This document shows, in pieces, positions 33,246 to 44,620 of a stretch of 64,000 bases of DNA (positions are counted from its first letter, which is position 1; each line of letters starts with the position of its first letter). The stretch lies in NCBI GenBank assembly GCA_032718475.1, contig JAUCBJ010007329.1, positions 124,001 to 188,000 of the forward strand. Direction: 5' to 3'. Both the position numbers and the translations under genes were made by a program. Under the pieces are notes generated by a model. The model had not been told where the DNA came from and made no database searches. It saw only the letters and a list, made by a program, of their open reading frames with translations. The DNA is from Nemertoderma westbladi. Its lineage: Eukaryota > Xenacoelomorpha > Nemertodermatida > Nemertodermatidae.

Positions 33246-35099
33246 CCCTATTAGTACCGGGCTATAAAATGTTGTACAAATACCGGGGGGGGGGGGGGGG
33301 GGGTCATATTGACCCCCCCCCCTCTAAAATCTACAAATATTTACGAAAACGTCTGATTTTTTGTTTGTACGTAGGTATCACTAGTCTGGATCCGATGTAC
33401 TGGGGTGGTTATATTGCAGCACCAAAATTACAAGTAGTGCACAATTTTCACAAAATTTGAAAGTTACATTTTCGGCTAATTATTTTTCAATACAGGTTTT
33501 CTGGGGTGCAAAATAGATTGGAAAATATTTAGAAATGATATGATTACTATAAATGGCTGTTTAGTCCTCTCTGCGTAGGAAAGAAATGAAAAAAACAAGT
33601 AACCAACACTTTTCAGTTAGAACACAACATTTTTAATTCACTTATACGATGCTATAAATTCACATTTTCAGGTTTTCGAAGGCGCTGATTCTAATGGAAT
33701 ATATTTCTAATATGCCAGATCATTGCTACTTGTATTTTTCGGCGTAATTTGGCAAATTTTGGTGCTAGCACCAAATTTCGTACCCATCACCAAAAAGTAC
33801 AAGTTTGCGATGTCCAGTGCTGTTTTTATGGATTCCATCGGATTCAGGACCCTCATAAACCCGTATAACGCAAGAAACAAGGTGATACTATCTTCTGATC
33901 AATTTGCATATTTTCCAAAATTTGGTGCTGGCACAACAATTTTCACCCACCGGCGAAAAATACAAGTTTGATAACTCTTATGAAATTTTTACTGATTCCA
34001 TTGAATTCAGAACCATCACAAACCCGTATAACGCAAGAAACAAGGTGACACAATCAATTGATATATTTGATGGTTTTCAAAATTTGGTGCTAGCACCACA
34101 TGTTCGCGCTTTTAGACCTTTAGCAGTTTAACCTGCCAAATTTAGGTGTCTTCTAGGTTATAAATCGACTTTAGCCTATCACAAGTATTTGATACACATA
34201 AAGCTACATTAGCCGAAGCCAGCCTATGCGCGACCATTCACCCACGGTTAAGGGAGACTGGATTCGGATGCTCTGACCTTGTTGCGGTGTAGGCCTACTG
34301 TATTATTCGACTGATCGTTAATATATAATCTCTGACAAATATTATTCACTTTCGGGAAATATTAACAGTTCCTTTAGGACATGGCGCTCTAAGTATGTAA
34401 ACAGAGTTATGACTTACTTATTTTGCACCCATATCCGAAAAATACAAGTTTGAGATGTCTAGTTCGATAATTATATATTCCATTGAATTCAGAACAGCCA
34501 TAAACATCTAAAACGCAAGAAATAAATTGTCACAAGCAATTTTATCTATTGAATGAATTTCGTGCTAGCACCAAAATTTGCACACAGCACCGAAAAATGC
34601 AAGTTTGATACGCTTGGCGCAACTCGTATATATTTCATCGAATCCAGAACCCCAAAAAACCCCAATTGCGTAAAAAACAAGTTTCAAACAATCAATTTAC
34701 AAAATTGACATAATTCAAAATTTGGTGCTGGCACCAAAATTTGGCACCCACCAAAAAAAACAAGTTTGAAATTTCTAAATCAATTAATATGAATTCCATC
34801 CAATTTCTAACACCAAAAAACCGGTGTAAATAAAAAATAGAGATGTTACAATTCATATTTAATGAAATGTAATTTTCAAAAAACGTCTCAAAAAAAGTGC
34901 CAAAAATAGGGTTAAAAAATGGTACTATAACTCGAAAAGTACCCAATATTTTTGAAAACGGTTTTCACTACTAGGAAGACAATAGATTTTTAGGAAAAGT
35001 CATAAAATTTCAGATTCCCAACTGCGTTTGTTTCAGAATTATAATAAAAAACCACGGGGGGGGGGTATATTGACCCCCCCCCCCCCGGGTTTAATAGGG
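33246..35099. mobile_element. piggyBac-like non-autonomous TTAA transposon, copy 1
   Basis: Flanked by TTAA at 33242-33245 and 35100-35103. Ends are CCCTATTAGTACCGGG on the left and, in reverse complement, CCCTATTAAACCCGGG on the right. TTAA duplication with termini starting CCCT is the hallmark of piggyBac elements. No transposase is encoded. Just inside both ends, a run of G, a short spacer containing TATATTGA or TCATATTGA, and a run of C can form hairpins (33283-33322; 35056-35087). The interior has five units of about 163 bp with palindromes. It carries a nested insertion at 34103-34427 and sits in a LINE. Confidence 0.8.
34103..34427 (-). repeat. Nested copy of the 330-bp repeat module
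   Basis: Comparison with copy 2 of the TTAA element (uninterrupted at 56078-56090) shows an insertion of about 325 bp. Its reverse complement matches the module at 29030-29342 from GTAAGTCATAACTCTG to AAAGCGCGAAC. At most two bases (AT) are duplicated at the junctions. The module therefore moves by itself, apart from the compound repeat at 27.4 kb. Confidence 0.75.
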
Positions 35100-35727
35100 T
35101 TAATGTAAGTAGATTTAGGTTGAGTTCACACAAATTAAGAATAGAAATTGGTAGGTGGAGTAGAACACCACGCGAAGATAGGGTCTGTTTCTGTAAAACC
35201 GGTCAAATTCAGACCGAGTCACATGTATTATTCGAGTGTCAGATGACCAGTAAAGTACCAGTAAAGTAGTCACAGTTCTCATGTAATAGTAACTTAGCGG
35301 ATTTTATGTGGTGTAAACCTGAGGTTGTTGCTAATTTAGTTACACAAATTTTGAATATTTTGGATTTAAAGTAAATATTGGACAAAAATACATTATTTAA
35401 GTGTTGTGAATCTTTATATCATGTCATTTGGTAATTGGATTAAAGCATTTGTGTTTAATAGTTTATTTAATTTCATTGTCGCCGTTTTGTCAATAAATAT
35501 ATATATATTATATATATATTACCGATGTTTGGTTTTAACTGTCTCCAAATTCTTGCAAAATTATTATTCAAGTTAACGAAATTGCTAAGCTAATAAATTG
35601 AAATTACCATGTAAATTGCAATATGTGAATTGTCATATTATCAGTTTAGGAATGAAAGGAATGGTCAAGAATACTTCATATAAATAGTGTAATTTCTGTG
35701 AGGCATAACGAAATCAGACTCTGACTA

Positions 35728-36320
35728 CATCTACTGCTGGGTACATGCTACTGCTGGGTACATGCTACTGATGGGTACATGCTACTGCTGGGTACATGCT
35801 ACTGATGGGTACATGCTACTGCTGGGTACATGCTACTGATGGGTACATGCTACTGCTGCGTACATGCTACTGCTGGGTACATGCTACTGCTGGGTACATG
35901 GTACTGCTGGGTACATGCTACTGCTGGGTACATGATACTGCTGGGTACATGCTAATGCTGGGTACATGCTACTGCTGGGTACATGCTACTGCTGGGTACA
36001 TGGTACTGCTGGGTACATGCTACTGCTGGGTACATGATACTGCTGGGTACATGCTACTGCTGGGTACATGCTACTGCTGGGTACATGCTACTGCTGGGTA
36101 CATGCTACTGATGGGTACATGCTACTGCTGCGTACATGCTACTGCTGGGTACATGCTACTGCTGGGTACATGGTACTGCTGGGTACATGCTACTGCTGGG
36201 TACATGATACTGCTGGGTACATGCTACTGCTGTATACATGCTACTGCTGGGTACATGCTACTGCTGGGTACATGCTACTGCTGGGTACATGCTACTGCTG
36301 GGTACATGCTAATGCTGGGT
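35728..36320. repeat. 17-bp minisatellite (about 35 copies)
   Basis: CTACTGCTGGGTACATG is repeated about 35 times with single-base variants (GATGGGT, GCTGCGT, CATGGTA, CATGATA). Because 17 is not a multiple of three, the translation has a 17-residue period in every open frame. Copies resume at 37470-37493 beyond a LINE insertion. Confidence 0.92.
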
Positions 36321-37469
36321 AATAATAATAATAATAATAATATTTATTTATAACGCGCCCTATCAGTTAGTACAAGTTGTTCAGGGCGCAATGATAAAAA
36401 CCAACTATAGTATCTTAAAAATATATATATAGTTAGTACAGTAAAAATAAGTTTTGAATAAACTTAATTGTGGAACAGTGAAATAAAAAATTAAAATACA
36501 GATTAGTCTGTAGAATACTCCAATCGAAACAGGTGGGTTTTTAGACGAGAGTTAAACGTTTCGACCGTCGTGGCATTCCGCACATATAGTGGAAGCGAAT
36601 TCCAGATAGTTGGTGCAGCAACCGAAAAGGAACGTTTACCATAGTGCTCCATCCTGTACCGGGGTACAGTAAGTAGCCCAGCACTGCCTGATCTCAATGC
36701 ACGGATTGGAATGTATGGGACAAGTAGATTGCATAAGTATTGCGGAGCCAGCCCGTGTAAACACTTAAACGTTAGTGATGCTATTTTATAATTTATTCGG
36801 CGGCGTACAGGTAACCAATGAAGTTCACGCAGTACTGGCGTTATGTGATCCCGTTTACGTGTATTCGTCAGCATCCTCGCTGCACAATTCTGCACGTATT
36901 GTAGTCTTGAAATGTATTTCGCAGGCAACCCATAATATAGTGAATTAAACGCGTCTAGTTTACTGGATATAAGCGCATGAATAAGAATTTCGAGCTCTTT
37001 ATTTCCAAAATAACGCTTTACTTTTGACAGACTACGCAAATGGTAGAACGCGTCTCTGACAGTGATAGCGATCTGTTTGGAATTCATCATATAACAATCC
37101 ATTTGATACCCCAGACTACGTGCACCAGATTTGCATTCAACGGTATCAACACCAACTCGAACCTGATGTAGGTTTAAGTCCGGGTTGAAGCGGGACTGCA
37201 AGACCAATATTTCAGTTTTATCTGTATTGAGTTTAAGGAAATGTTTTCTCATCCATGCATTCACATCTTCGAGACATTTTTCTGTTACAGTTACCGCATG
37301 ATTTATATCTGCAGGCTTAAAGGCGATATATATTTGGGTGTCGTCCGCATATAGATGGTATTTAAGGCCATGTTTAATTATCACGGAGGACAACGATCGT
37401 GTGTAGATACTGAATAATACCGGCCCCAATACAGATCCCTGTGGTAATCCAAACTTAAGTTTTTTCTGG
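36321..37469 (-). mobile_element. 5'-truncated CR1/L2-like LINE inserted in the minisatellite
   Basis: The minus strand encodes a 323-residue RT C-terminal half (36503-37474): [13 protein letters not shown], the catalytic [11 protein letters not shown], then [10 protein letters not shown], and a C-terminal region with [16 protein letters not shown] and WNSLP, typical of CR1/L2-type LINEs. The frame is intact. The 3' end (left side) is a (TAA)n tail at 36320-36343. The 5' end stops inside the RT and meets minisatellite sequence (GGTACATGCTGGGTACATG) directly, so this is a classical 5'-truncated insertion. Confidence 0.88.
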
Positions 37470-37775
37470 TACATGCTGGGTACATGCTACTTTGTACGTG
37501 GAAACCATAAACATTGCTTATTGAGTATTTTTGTTAAGTCGAACATTGGCAACTGATCCATAAATACGTACATCTAGACTCATCCGTACATCTGCTCCTA
37601 CATTGATCACTTATGTATGGTGATAAACATTTCATACAATATGCAGGCTGCAGCACAGTCAAGACCTTGCAATCGAGAATTTATAGAATTCTTACAAGAC
37701 GGTACAAAAATGAAATAAGGCTAAACAGATTTATTTAATTTGTATTGTATAGGATAAATATTTAGGTCAGGCAGA

Positions 37776-37862
37776 TGGGACCACACACCTAATAAATGGG
37801 ACCACACACCTAATAAATGGGACCACACACCTAATAAATGGGACCACACACCTAATAAATGG
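37776..37862. repeat. 21-bp tandem repeat (about 4 copies)
   Basis: GGGACCACACACCTAATAAAT repeated four times without variation. Confidence 0.9.
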
Positions 37863-38243
37863 AAGAGCAAATGAAAGTAAGTGTAAGAATAAGCGTAACT
37901 AGGAAGGAGTATGTCTCTTAGTTATTTAATAGTCTAATTGCGCTAACTTTTGGTGTTATTTCACTATATATATTATTAGTATATGGCTCTGTCATGGAAT
38001 TACGAAAATAATAATAATAATTTTTACATATCGTATTTTATGATGGTTGTGTTTTTTTTTAATCATTTCAATTCTAATCTTTTTATCAATTCAATACAAT
38101 GGCCACTCCTTTTAGTATACATAGCTGGGAGTAATAGATATAGATCTGCACCCCCACACCAATGTGAGTGTAACCTGTATACTTTCGATTTTTTTGTAAA
38201 GTTCTAGCCCGAAGCGGGGATTAAAAGGTGTTTAGCTGAGGAA

Positions 38244-39258
38244 GATAGAGTGAAGTGATAGAGGATAGAACTGGTTGAACGGGATAGAGTGAAGTGATAG
38301 AGGATAGAACTGGTTGAACGGGATAGAGTGAAGTGATAGAGGATAGAACTGGTTGAACGGGATAGAGTGAAGTGATAGAGGATAGAACTGGTTGAACGGG
38401 ATAGAGTGAAGTGATAGAGGATAGAACTGGTTGAACGGGATAGAGTGAAGTGATAGAGGATAGAACTGGTTGAACGGGATAGAGTGAAGTGATAGAGGAT
38501 AGAACTGGTTGAACGGGATAGAGTGAAGTGATAGAGGATAGAACTGGTTGAACGGGATAGAGTGAAGTGATAGAGGATAGAACTGGTTGAACGGGATAGA
38601 GTGAAGTGATAGAGGATAGAACTGGTTGAACGGGATAGAGTGAAGTGATAGAGGATAGAACTGGTTGAACGGGATAGAGTGAAGTGATAGAGGATAGAAC
38701 TGGTTGAACGGGATAGAGTGAAGTGATAGAGGATAGAACTGGTTGAACGGGATAGAGTGAAGTGATAGAGGATAGAACTGGTTGAACGGGATAGAGTGAA
38801 GTGATAGAGGATAGAACTGGTTGAACGGGATAGAGTGAAGTGATAGAGGATAGAACTGGTTGAACGGGATATAGTGAAGTGATAGAGGATAGAACTGGTT
38901 GAACGGGATAGAGTGAAGTGATAGAGGATAGAACTGGTTGAACGGGATAGAGTGAAGTGATAGAGGATAGAACTGGTTGAACGGGATAGAGTGAAGTGAT
39001 AGAGGATAGAACTGGTTGAACGGGATAGAGTGAAGTGATAGAGGATAGAACTGGTTGAACGGGATAGAGTGAAGTGATAGAGGATAGAACTGGTTGAACG
39101 GGATAGAGTGAAGTGATAGAGGATAGAACTGGTTGAACGGGATAGAGTGAAGTGATAGAGGATAGAACTGGTTGAACGGGATAGAGTGAAGTGATAGAGG
39201 ATAGAACTGGTTGAACGGGATAGAGTGAAGTGATAGAGGATAGAACTGGTTGAACGGG
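38244..39258. repeat. 39-bp minisatellite, 26 nearly identical copies
   Basis: The unit starts GATAGAGTGAAGTGATAGAG and ends ACTGGTTGAACGG. It is repeated 26 times with almost no variation; one unit near 38866 has GATATAGTG. The unit is a multiple of three and the minus strand has no stop, giving a 369-codon ORF of 13-residue repeats (SRSTSSILYHFTL). No start context, conserved ends or composition supports a protein. The homogeneity suggests very recent expansion, or assembly from a recently amplified array. Confidence 0.95.
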
Positions 39259-39261
39259 ATA

Positions 39262-39975
39262 TTTCTTGGAGAACTTTTATCTTACTTTTATTACATTTAT
39301 GTAAATTTTGCACAGAAATTGTTAAATTTCCAATTCAAACAATAATCTAAAGAAATAAATATGAGGAATCTCTAAATAAATGCAATTCATGTATTACAAT
39401 AATGTAGACATGTAATGGTTTGTGAAAAAGAAATAATATTGGATTTATCTTTAAAAAAATATACTAGATTACATTTAAAAAATAATACTATATTTAAAAC
39501 TACAAAACAGGCAACTGGATAGAATCTTGACCTTGAATATAAAAAAGTAACATTTATTTACTAAATATCATTTGAATCAATTTGTTTAATCTCGAGTACT
39601 TGAGTTGCATAATTATTCCATTAATTAACCTATTTATTACCAGTTTATTATTATTATTATTAATTTCTTTTGAAGTTTGATTCTTTCCTTTAAGAAGTAA
39701 AATGTAGGTACTTTACATACTGACAGTAGTGTGAGTGGGATGGAGAACGGGTAATGCAATAAAGTGAAACGTAAAATTAAATTATTTCACTTTTAAAAAC
39801 TGAACTTATAAAATAAATATAAGCGCTAAATCAAAAACTATGGCTCTGGATGGACATCGACGTTTGTTCTTCAAATTTCACGAATTAAATAAAAAAAGAA
39901 AATATTTACAATTAAATTACTATATACTATTCCATATATATCTTATACAAATTTAATAACAGTTTGTCAACAACA
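39262..39975. other. AT-rich upstream region of PR/SET copy 2
   Basis: No gene. Very AT-rich sequence lies directly upstream of the plus-strand PR/SET ATG, and TATATA-like stretches near 39920-39945 could serve as a core promoter. This is a guess. Confidence 0.3.
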
Positions 39976-41538
39976 ATGTTTCATTATAACTTATTTACTA
40001 TAACAATAATTCTAAGTTTTATGGTATATGTTTATAATATTTATAACAATCGATCTTCCAATTTTTTCACCCGAAAACATTATGACAATGTTTTCGACGA
40101 AGCAGTGATTTATAAAAATAATCCTCATTTGAATATAACAACTCCATTATTGAGACCACTAACCTTTCTTTCTGGTAATGACATACCATTTGGAACACCG
40201 AATCGATCTAAGCTAACTGCACCTACTGGATGGATAGAACTTCGTACTTCAACTATACCAGGTGCTGGATTGGGTGCATTCGCTGACAGGGATTTACCAA
40301 TTGGGACATTCTTTGAATGCGAGGGTTTACTTCAGTACGCTGCTAACCAAACACGCACGAGTACGAATGTATACAGCTGGGTAGTTCCCAATCGCAAGAA
40401 CACTTCCGTGCCTCTCAGGTTGAATGCAGAAAATTCAGAATCGTCTAATTGGGCAAGATATGTAAATTCCGCAAACTTTTTAGAAGAGCAAAATGTTATA
40501 GCAAACACTTACAATGAACATGTTTACTATATAACATTGCGTGAAATTAACCAAGGTGAAGAACTTCTTGCTTGGTACGGTTCCCAATATGCTAACACCA
40601 GAAGCTATTTCATTGTGCCATCTAAAGATCAAGCTTATATTAAAGTTAACATGTCACCTCAAGAAATGCACATTTTGTCGGGGAACTGCAAACGGGACAA
40701 CCAATTGAAATACTGGGAGGATGATTGTACCGAGAGAAGTTATCAAATCTTGGAGTTACTTGTTGCTGGAGCTCCAAAATTAGGCAACCCATCAGAATAC
40801 ATTCAAAAATATATATATGGAAAGAGTTCAACTGCATCTGCAACAGTGAATATTACTAAATTACTTGTCTTAAACGATTACCCTACCATACCTGGAATGA
40901 TAAACAGGGGCATGCTAACGACGCCATCGTCCTTTGTTATTAGAGAGTCGACAATTGGAGGGGCAGGTTTGGGGGCATTTGCTACAGAAAATATTCCCGT
41001 AGGAACGATAATATCAATGAAGGGACGCATTATAAAGGACCCACTGTTTCATATGGGAAGATATTCTTGGGTAATGCTTATTGATAACAACATCAGAACC
41101 ATATTAGATACTGATGACATTCGCTTCTCCAATTGGGTACGATTTGTTAATTCAGCTAATTGCCAACAGCAATTTAATACTCTTATATTTAGTGATAATG
41201 ATAAAATGTTTCTGATAATTACAAAAGCGATACCGGCTGGGAAAGAACTTTTAGTCTGGTATGGTAAGAGTGCACTAAACCAACACAACATAACTCAGGA
41301 TTCCGGAATAGAAGAATTTGAGAGCCTCATTTCTATACCCACAGCTGGGGGTACGTTTCATGGTTTATTTATTGGAAAGAAACCGCAAGGACTAACCTCA
41401 TTTTATTTCCTTCATCCGTCATTTGGTTATGCAAGAAATATTACCGCATTGGATGCTGTCTCATTAGCTGATAATTTTGAAGAGTTAAGCAGCGATAGAA
41501 TATTAAGGGACTATCTTGTTTCTATTGCAAAGTATTGA
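39976..41538 (+). CDS. Double PR/SET-domain protein with N-terminal signal anchor (copy 2)
   Basis: A single-exon ORF of 520 residues from the ATG at 39976; the frame is open a little upstream, but only with TTG. Residues 6-20 are hydrophobic, followed by NNRSS, like a type II signal anchor. PR/SET 1 lies at about 86-206 (GAGLGAFADRDLPIG, NWARYVNSAN, GEELLAWYG) and PR/SET 2 at about 318-432 (GAGLGAFATENIPVG, NWVRFVNSAN, GKELLVWYG). The linker cysteines 238 and 251 keep the C-x12-C spacing. Sequons occur at several sites (NRS, NIT). It is the most diverged of the three genes overall. Its stretch 70-115 is nearly identical to copy 3. The complete frame suggests a working gene. Function and substrate are unknown; secretory location is inferred from the N-terminus. 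Confidence 0.82.
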   Translation: MFHYNLFTITIILSFMVYVYNIYNNRSSNFFTRKHYDNVFDEAVIYKNNPHLNITTPLLRPLTFLSGNDIPFGTPNRSKLTAPTGWIELRTSTIPGAGLGAFADRDLPIGTFFECEGLLQYAANQTRTSTNVYSWVVPNRKNTSVPLRLNAENSESSNWARYVNSANFLEEQNVIANTYNEHVYYITLREINQGEELLAWYGSQYANTRSYFIVPSKDQAYIKVNMSPQEMHILSGNCKRDNQLKYWEDDCTERSYQILELLVAGAPKLGNPSEYIQKYIYGKSSTASATVNITKLLVLNDYPTIPGMINRGMLTTPSSFVIRESTIGGAGLGAFATENIPVGTIISMKGRIIKDPLFHMGRYSWVMLIDNNIRTILDTDDIRFSNWVRFVNSANCQQQFNTLIFSDNDKMFLIITKAIPAGKELLVWYGKSALNQHNITQDSGIEEFESLISIPTAGGTFHGLFIGKKPQGLTSFYFLHPSFGYARNITALDAVSLADNFEELSSDRILRDYLVSIAKY

Positions 41539-41639
41539 ACTACAGTATTTTCGAATTGCTTTTGAATGATTTCTATTTTTTTTATTGTTCTAAATTACAC
41601 CATTTATCTATATATCTATAATCGGCCTGCTGCATTGAA

Positions 41640-42235
41640 GCTGCACAATGAGATTCTGGCTTAACATAAATATTTTGCCACCACCATGGATTCAACAATT
41701 GGCAAGCCCAATGCAGCGTGCATTTGCTAGATCATCCGCATCTTCAAGGCCAGTGTCCTTTAAGATGCGTCTCAAGAAAATCATGGGCTGTCCACCACGC
41801 TTATTTTCCCCATGGGGCTGCGAAAGCATTAGATTGTGCACAGGCTGGTCCTCACGGCGAAAGCAATGTCTTGCAAAGCGGAGGCAGCTTTGTTCGAGAG
41901 TCAAGCTTGGGGGATCCAATAAGATACCTCCAATGCCATATAGTGTCTAGTTAGAAATGTGTACACTGTACACAGGAAAGACCATGCAGGCCATCAAGTA
42001 GAACTCGACTGCCACATCGGTCGCATGTGCGTGGTTCTACCACCTTGCACCCCAGACGAGTAGCAACGGTTAACCGAAACTCACTACCAGTGAGACTCAA
42101 CCCCAACCCGGTGCTTGGGAGGGCATCAAGCCAGCAACCTGCAGTTGGATCATCGAGGGAGTTCACTTGGGCAAAGTTGAGGGGCGACGCTACGAGGCGA
42201 AGCATTGCAAGGTTCTCCTTGAGGATGGGGGCGGA
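41640..42235 (-). pseudogene. LINE C-terminal fragments
   Basis: On the minus strand, 42205-41951 encodes TRLGCKVVEPRTCDRCGSRV and LHGLSC, resembling the zinc-binding C-terminal domain found after RT in some LINEs. Next, 41919-41692 encodes LRFARHCFRREDQPVHNL and FLRRILKDTGLEDADDL, resembling the last segment of other RT polyproteins. The two pieces are in different frames and probably come from two LINE families. A decayed copy of the second piece is at 57740-57840. Confidence 0.6.
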
Positions 42236-42245
42236 ATATTATTAA

Positions 42246-44017
42246 TTACTTCTATTATTAGTTCCCTATTATTAGTATTATTAGTTATATTATTATTACC
42301 CAGTACATCAATATATGATATCAATTTTGCAAACACCTTTTGTTTTTACCATTCTTTGATGCAATAATCATTTAATAACTCTTAGGCATACATATTAAGG
42401 AAAAACGCTTAGTAGAGCTAATAAATGTGTTTAATAGAGATAAATATAGTTATTGTAATTCCGCAATATATTAACTATATTATATATTTTTTCTTAAATT
42501 ATAGCACAACAAACAATGGCTAGTATCAGTGAACAAACCTACTGTATAACTATACATACAATGTTATACACATGTTGGCAGGACGAGGACAATAAAACTC
42601 AGTATTGGGTAGCCAGATCAACCCCCCGCAGACCTGCCCCATCCCCAAAGCCCGACCCACGCCAAGACCGTCGACCACCTCTGAGGCAGAGAGAATTCGA
42701 TCGGAGGAGGGCGAATGGAATCCTCCGGCGAACTCCACCCTGCACACAGGCAAGGCCCCTCTCGGCCATCCTAGCTTGTCTTAATGGGCCGCAGATATAC
42801 TTTATCCCTCCACAATAGTGATTAATGGCAGTGAAGCCACACAGCTTCCAACCGTTCCTTCAGTGGGCGACTTAGAGCTCACAGATCTCACGCTCAGCTA
42901 TACACTTTCCTAGTTCCTGTCCTTAAACGTTTGAGGAACGATTGGCTGTCCACCATATCTATTCTCATCAGATGTGGTGAGACAGCAAAAGCATAAGTAT
43001 GTGTACAAGTTGATACTTCCGGTTCAAAACAGTGATCAGCAAGCTTCAGGTGCCTCTCTGCAGGGTGATGCTGTGTCTTGTCAAGAGATGTTACTATAGT
43101 TTATAATACCTCATTGCTCATGTGTGCATCACAGGGAATGTTGTGCACCCTGACTTGCTAGCATCCTGGTATATTCAATATGCCGAAACCTGGTGTTTCC
43201 AGCAGTCAGTGCCCAGTACTAACTAAGCAGCTCAGACTCCATTGCTACCTGGAAAAGGCGTCACAACTCTTCCAGATCCTGGATAGCTTATGGATGACAG
43301 TCCAGGCTTTGCCTTTGCGAGCCCATGACATTAACGAACTACGAACCAATGATCCAATCCAATGTAGCATAAGTCATTCACATTACCTCCAGTCCATCCA
43401 GGGTTTAAATGTTATCACGTTCAATTTTCTGCTGGTCTGTGTCCATGCAATTCACAAAGTGGCCAAAACTGAATGCAGCCTCCTCTAAGCTAGATAACAG
43501 CTAATAATCCCTCCAATGTATCTGACAGTAGACCAAGGGCAAGAGCTATCGAGGTCGCAGATCACGATCAACACGATGACACGACAAAATACAAGCATTT
43601 GTTTGTATTTGTTATTTGTATTTGTCATGCCGCATATTGACACATATCAACAAAATGCCCTAATGTACGATATATTTCAGTGTCTTATCATTTCAGTAAT
43701 ATATTATCATACTTGCACTACTTGCTTTTTTCGTGACCGTGGGACCACATTCAAAATTACCAATAATTTTCTCGACTGTTAATTTGAGTTATATAATCTT
43801 GATCAGCATCCGTTATGTACTACAAATATATGTATTTTAGTGAGACATAAATATTTTTGAAGATGGGTGCCAGAAAGGGACCACAGCACGAAAACTAACA
43901 TAGCCATGTAAATTACGTTGAACGTAAATTGTAAATTACGTAAATTGTAAATTGTAAATTACGTAAATTACGTTTGATAGCCGATTAAATTTTAGGAAAG
44001 GTCAAGAAATTTCGGTT
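42246..44017. other. Interval without recognisable genes
   Basis: AT-rich sequence with a GC-rich patch at 42600-42790 that encodes a proline/arginine-rich frame of unknown origin. A short tandem of ACGTAAATTGTAAATT lies at about 43920-43975, just before the BEL-2 target duplication. ORFs at 43180 and 43516 show no features. Confidence 0.3.
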
Positions 44018-44022
44018 TTCCC

Positions 44023-44611
44023 TGTGACGGGATCCGGGAATCCCGACCGGTTGGTTATTCTATTTACGCGTCCCCGCCGTGTGTGAAAAGAGTTCGTTGG
44101 ATTGAGAGTTCTGAAGTTCTTGATTAACATGTATAAAATATAGTGAACGAATAATATAAGCACAGTTAATAGGATCAAGTAATAAGTGAATGATATACTG
44201 GTAAAAATAGATGATGATGCTGGCCGCAGTGGACGGTAATAGAAGTTGCCGTTCCGCCCTAACTGAACTGACTAACTAAGTAAAGATATGGGAAACAGTA
44301 ACTGGTAATATACTGCCCTAGGTTGGCCATATTACTCAGCGGATGCCTGCCCCCCATTGGCTAACAACTTAATTCTCGCCCTCCCATCACTCTCCCATCT
44401 CTGGGAGTGTTTCCCCCCACTACTGTCATTCTCTCCCTCCCGGTGGTATAACCTCTGACCCCCGCTGTGTGTGTTCCTTTGGGGCCTGTCTTCCCCGTTT
44501 ATTGGGGTGATACGAGGTTGATTGGCAATCAACCTCGTACTCCCAATATTGCTTAAAGTTGCCCTGCTTGGCCAACTTTATGGGGTGGTTGGCGAATTGA
44601 ATTCGCTAACA
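44023..44611 (-). repeat. BEL-2 3' LTR
   Basis: Begins TGTGACGGG and ends GCTAACA on the plus strand, so both strands show TG...CA termini. It matches 54675-55193 plus 56772-56825 with only scattered differences and small indels. Preceded by TTCCC. Confidence 0.9.
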
Positions 44612-44620
44612 CTCCCCCCC
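44612..44620 (-). other. BEL-2 polypurine tract
   Basis: GGGGGGGAG on the minus strand, directly next to the LTR start TGTTAGC. This is where plus-strand DNA synthesis is primed in LTR elements. Confidence 0.65.

Larger units (their letters stand above)
32430..35374 (+). pseudogene. Decayed LINE reverse transcriptase, split by a TTAA transposon
   Basis: Near 32490 the plus strand encodes LYMDDAAVLAES, the RT active-site motif of non-LTR retrotransposons. Thumb-like sequence with frameshifts and stops follows (YLGAQFTQDG, about 32616). A readable stretch runs 32843-33241. The C-terminal zinc-binding region (SRFRLSSHKLRIEIGRW, then C-x2-C and H-x4-C) continues after the insertion, at about 35110-35235, and the ORF ends at 35374. 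The TTAA element (33246-35099) lies between the two parts. The flanking frames differ by one base, so the LINE was probably already dead or gained an indel. The 205-codon ORF that enters the transposon is not a real gene. Confidence 0.75.

Noticed and set aside
32843-33460. 205-codon ORF as a host gene
   Set aside because: Its first part is LINE RT sequence and its last 70 codons run into a TTAA transposon with a poly-G tract.
38244-39258. CRISPR-like array
   Set aside because: Direct tandem repeats without spacers in a eukaryotic genome; the same applies to the 17-, 18- and 48-bp arrays.
38204-39313. 369-codon minus ORF of 13-residue repeats
   Set aside because: It follows from a 39-bp unit that lacks stops. 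The ends are short and have no signal, domain or promoter.
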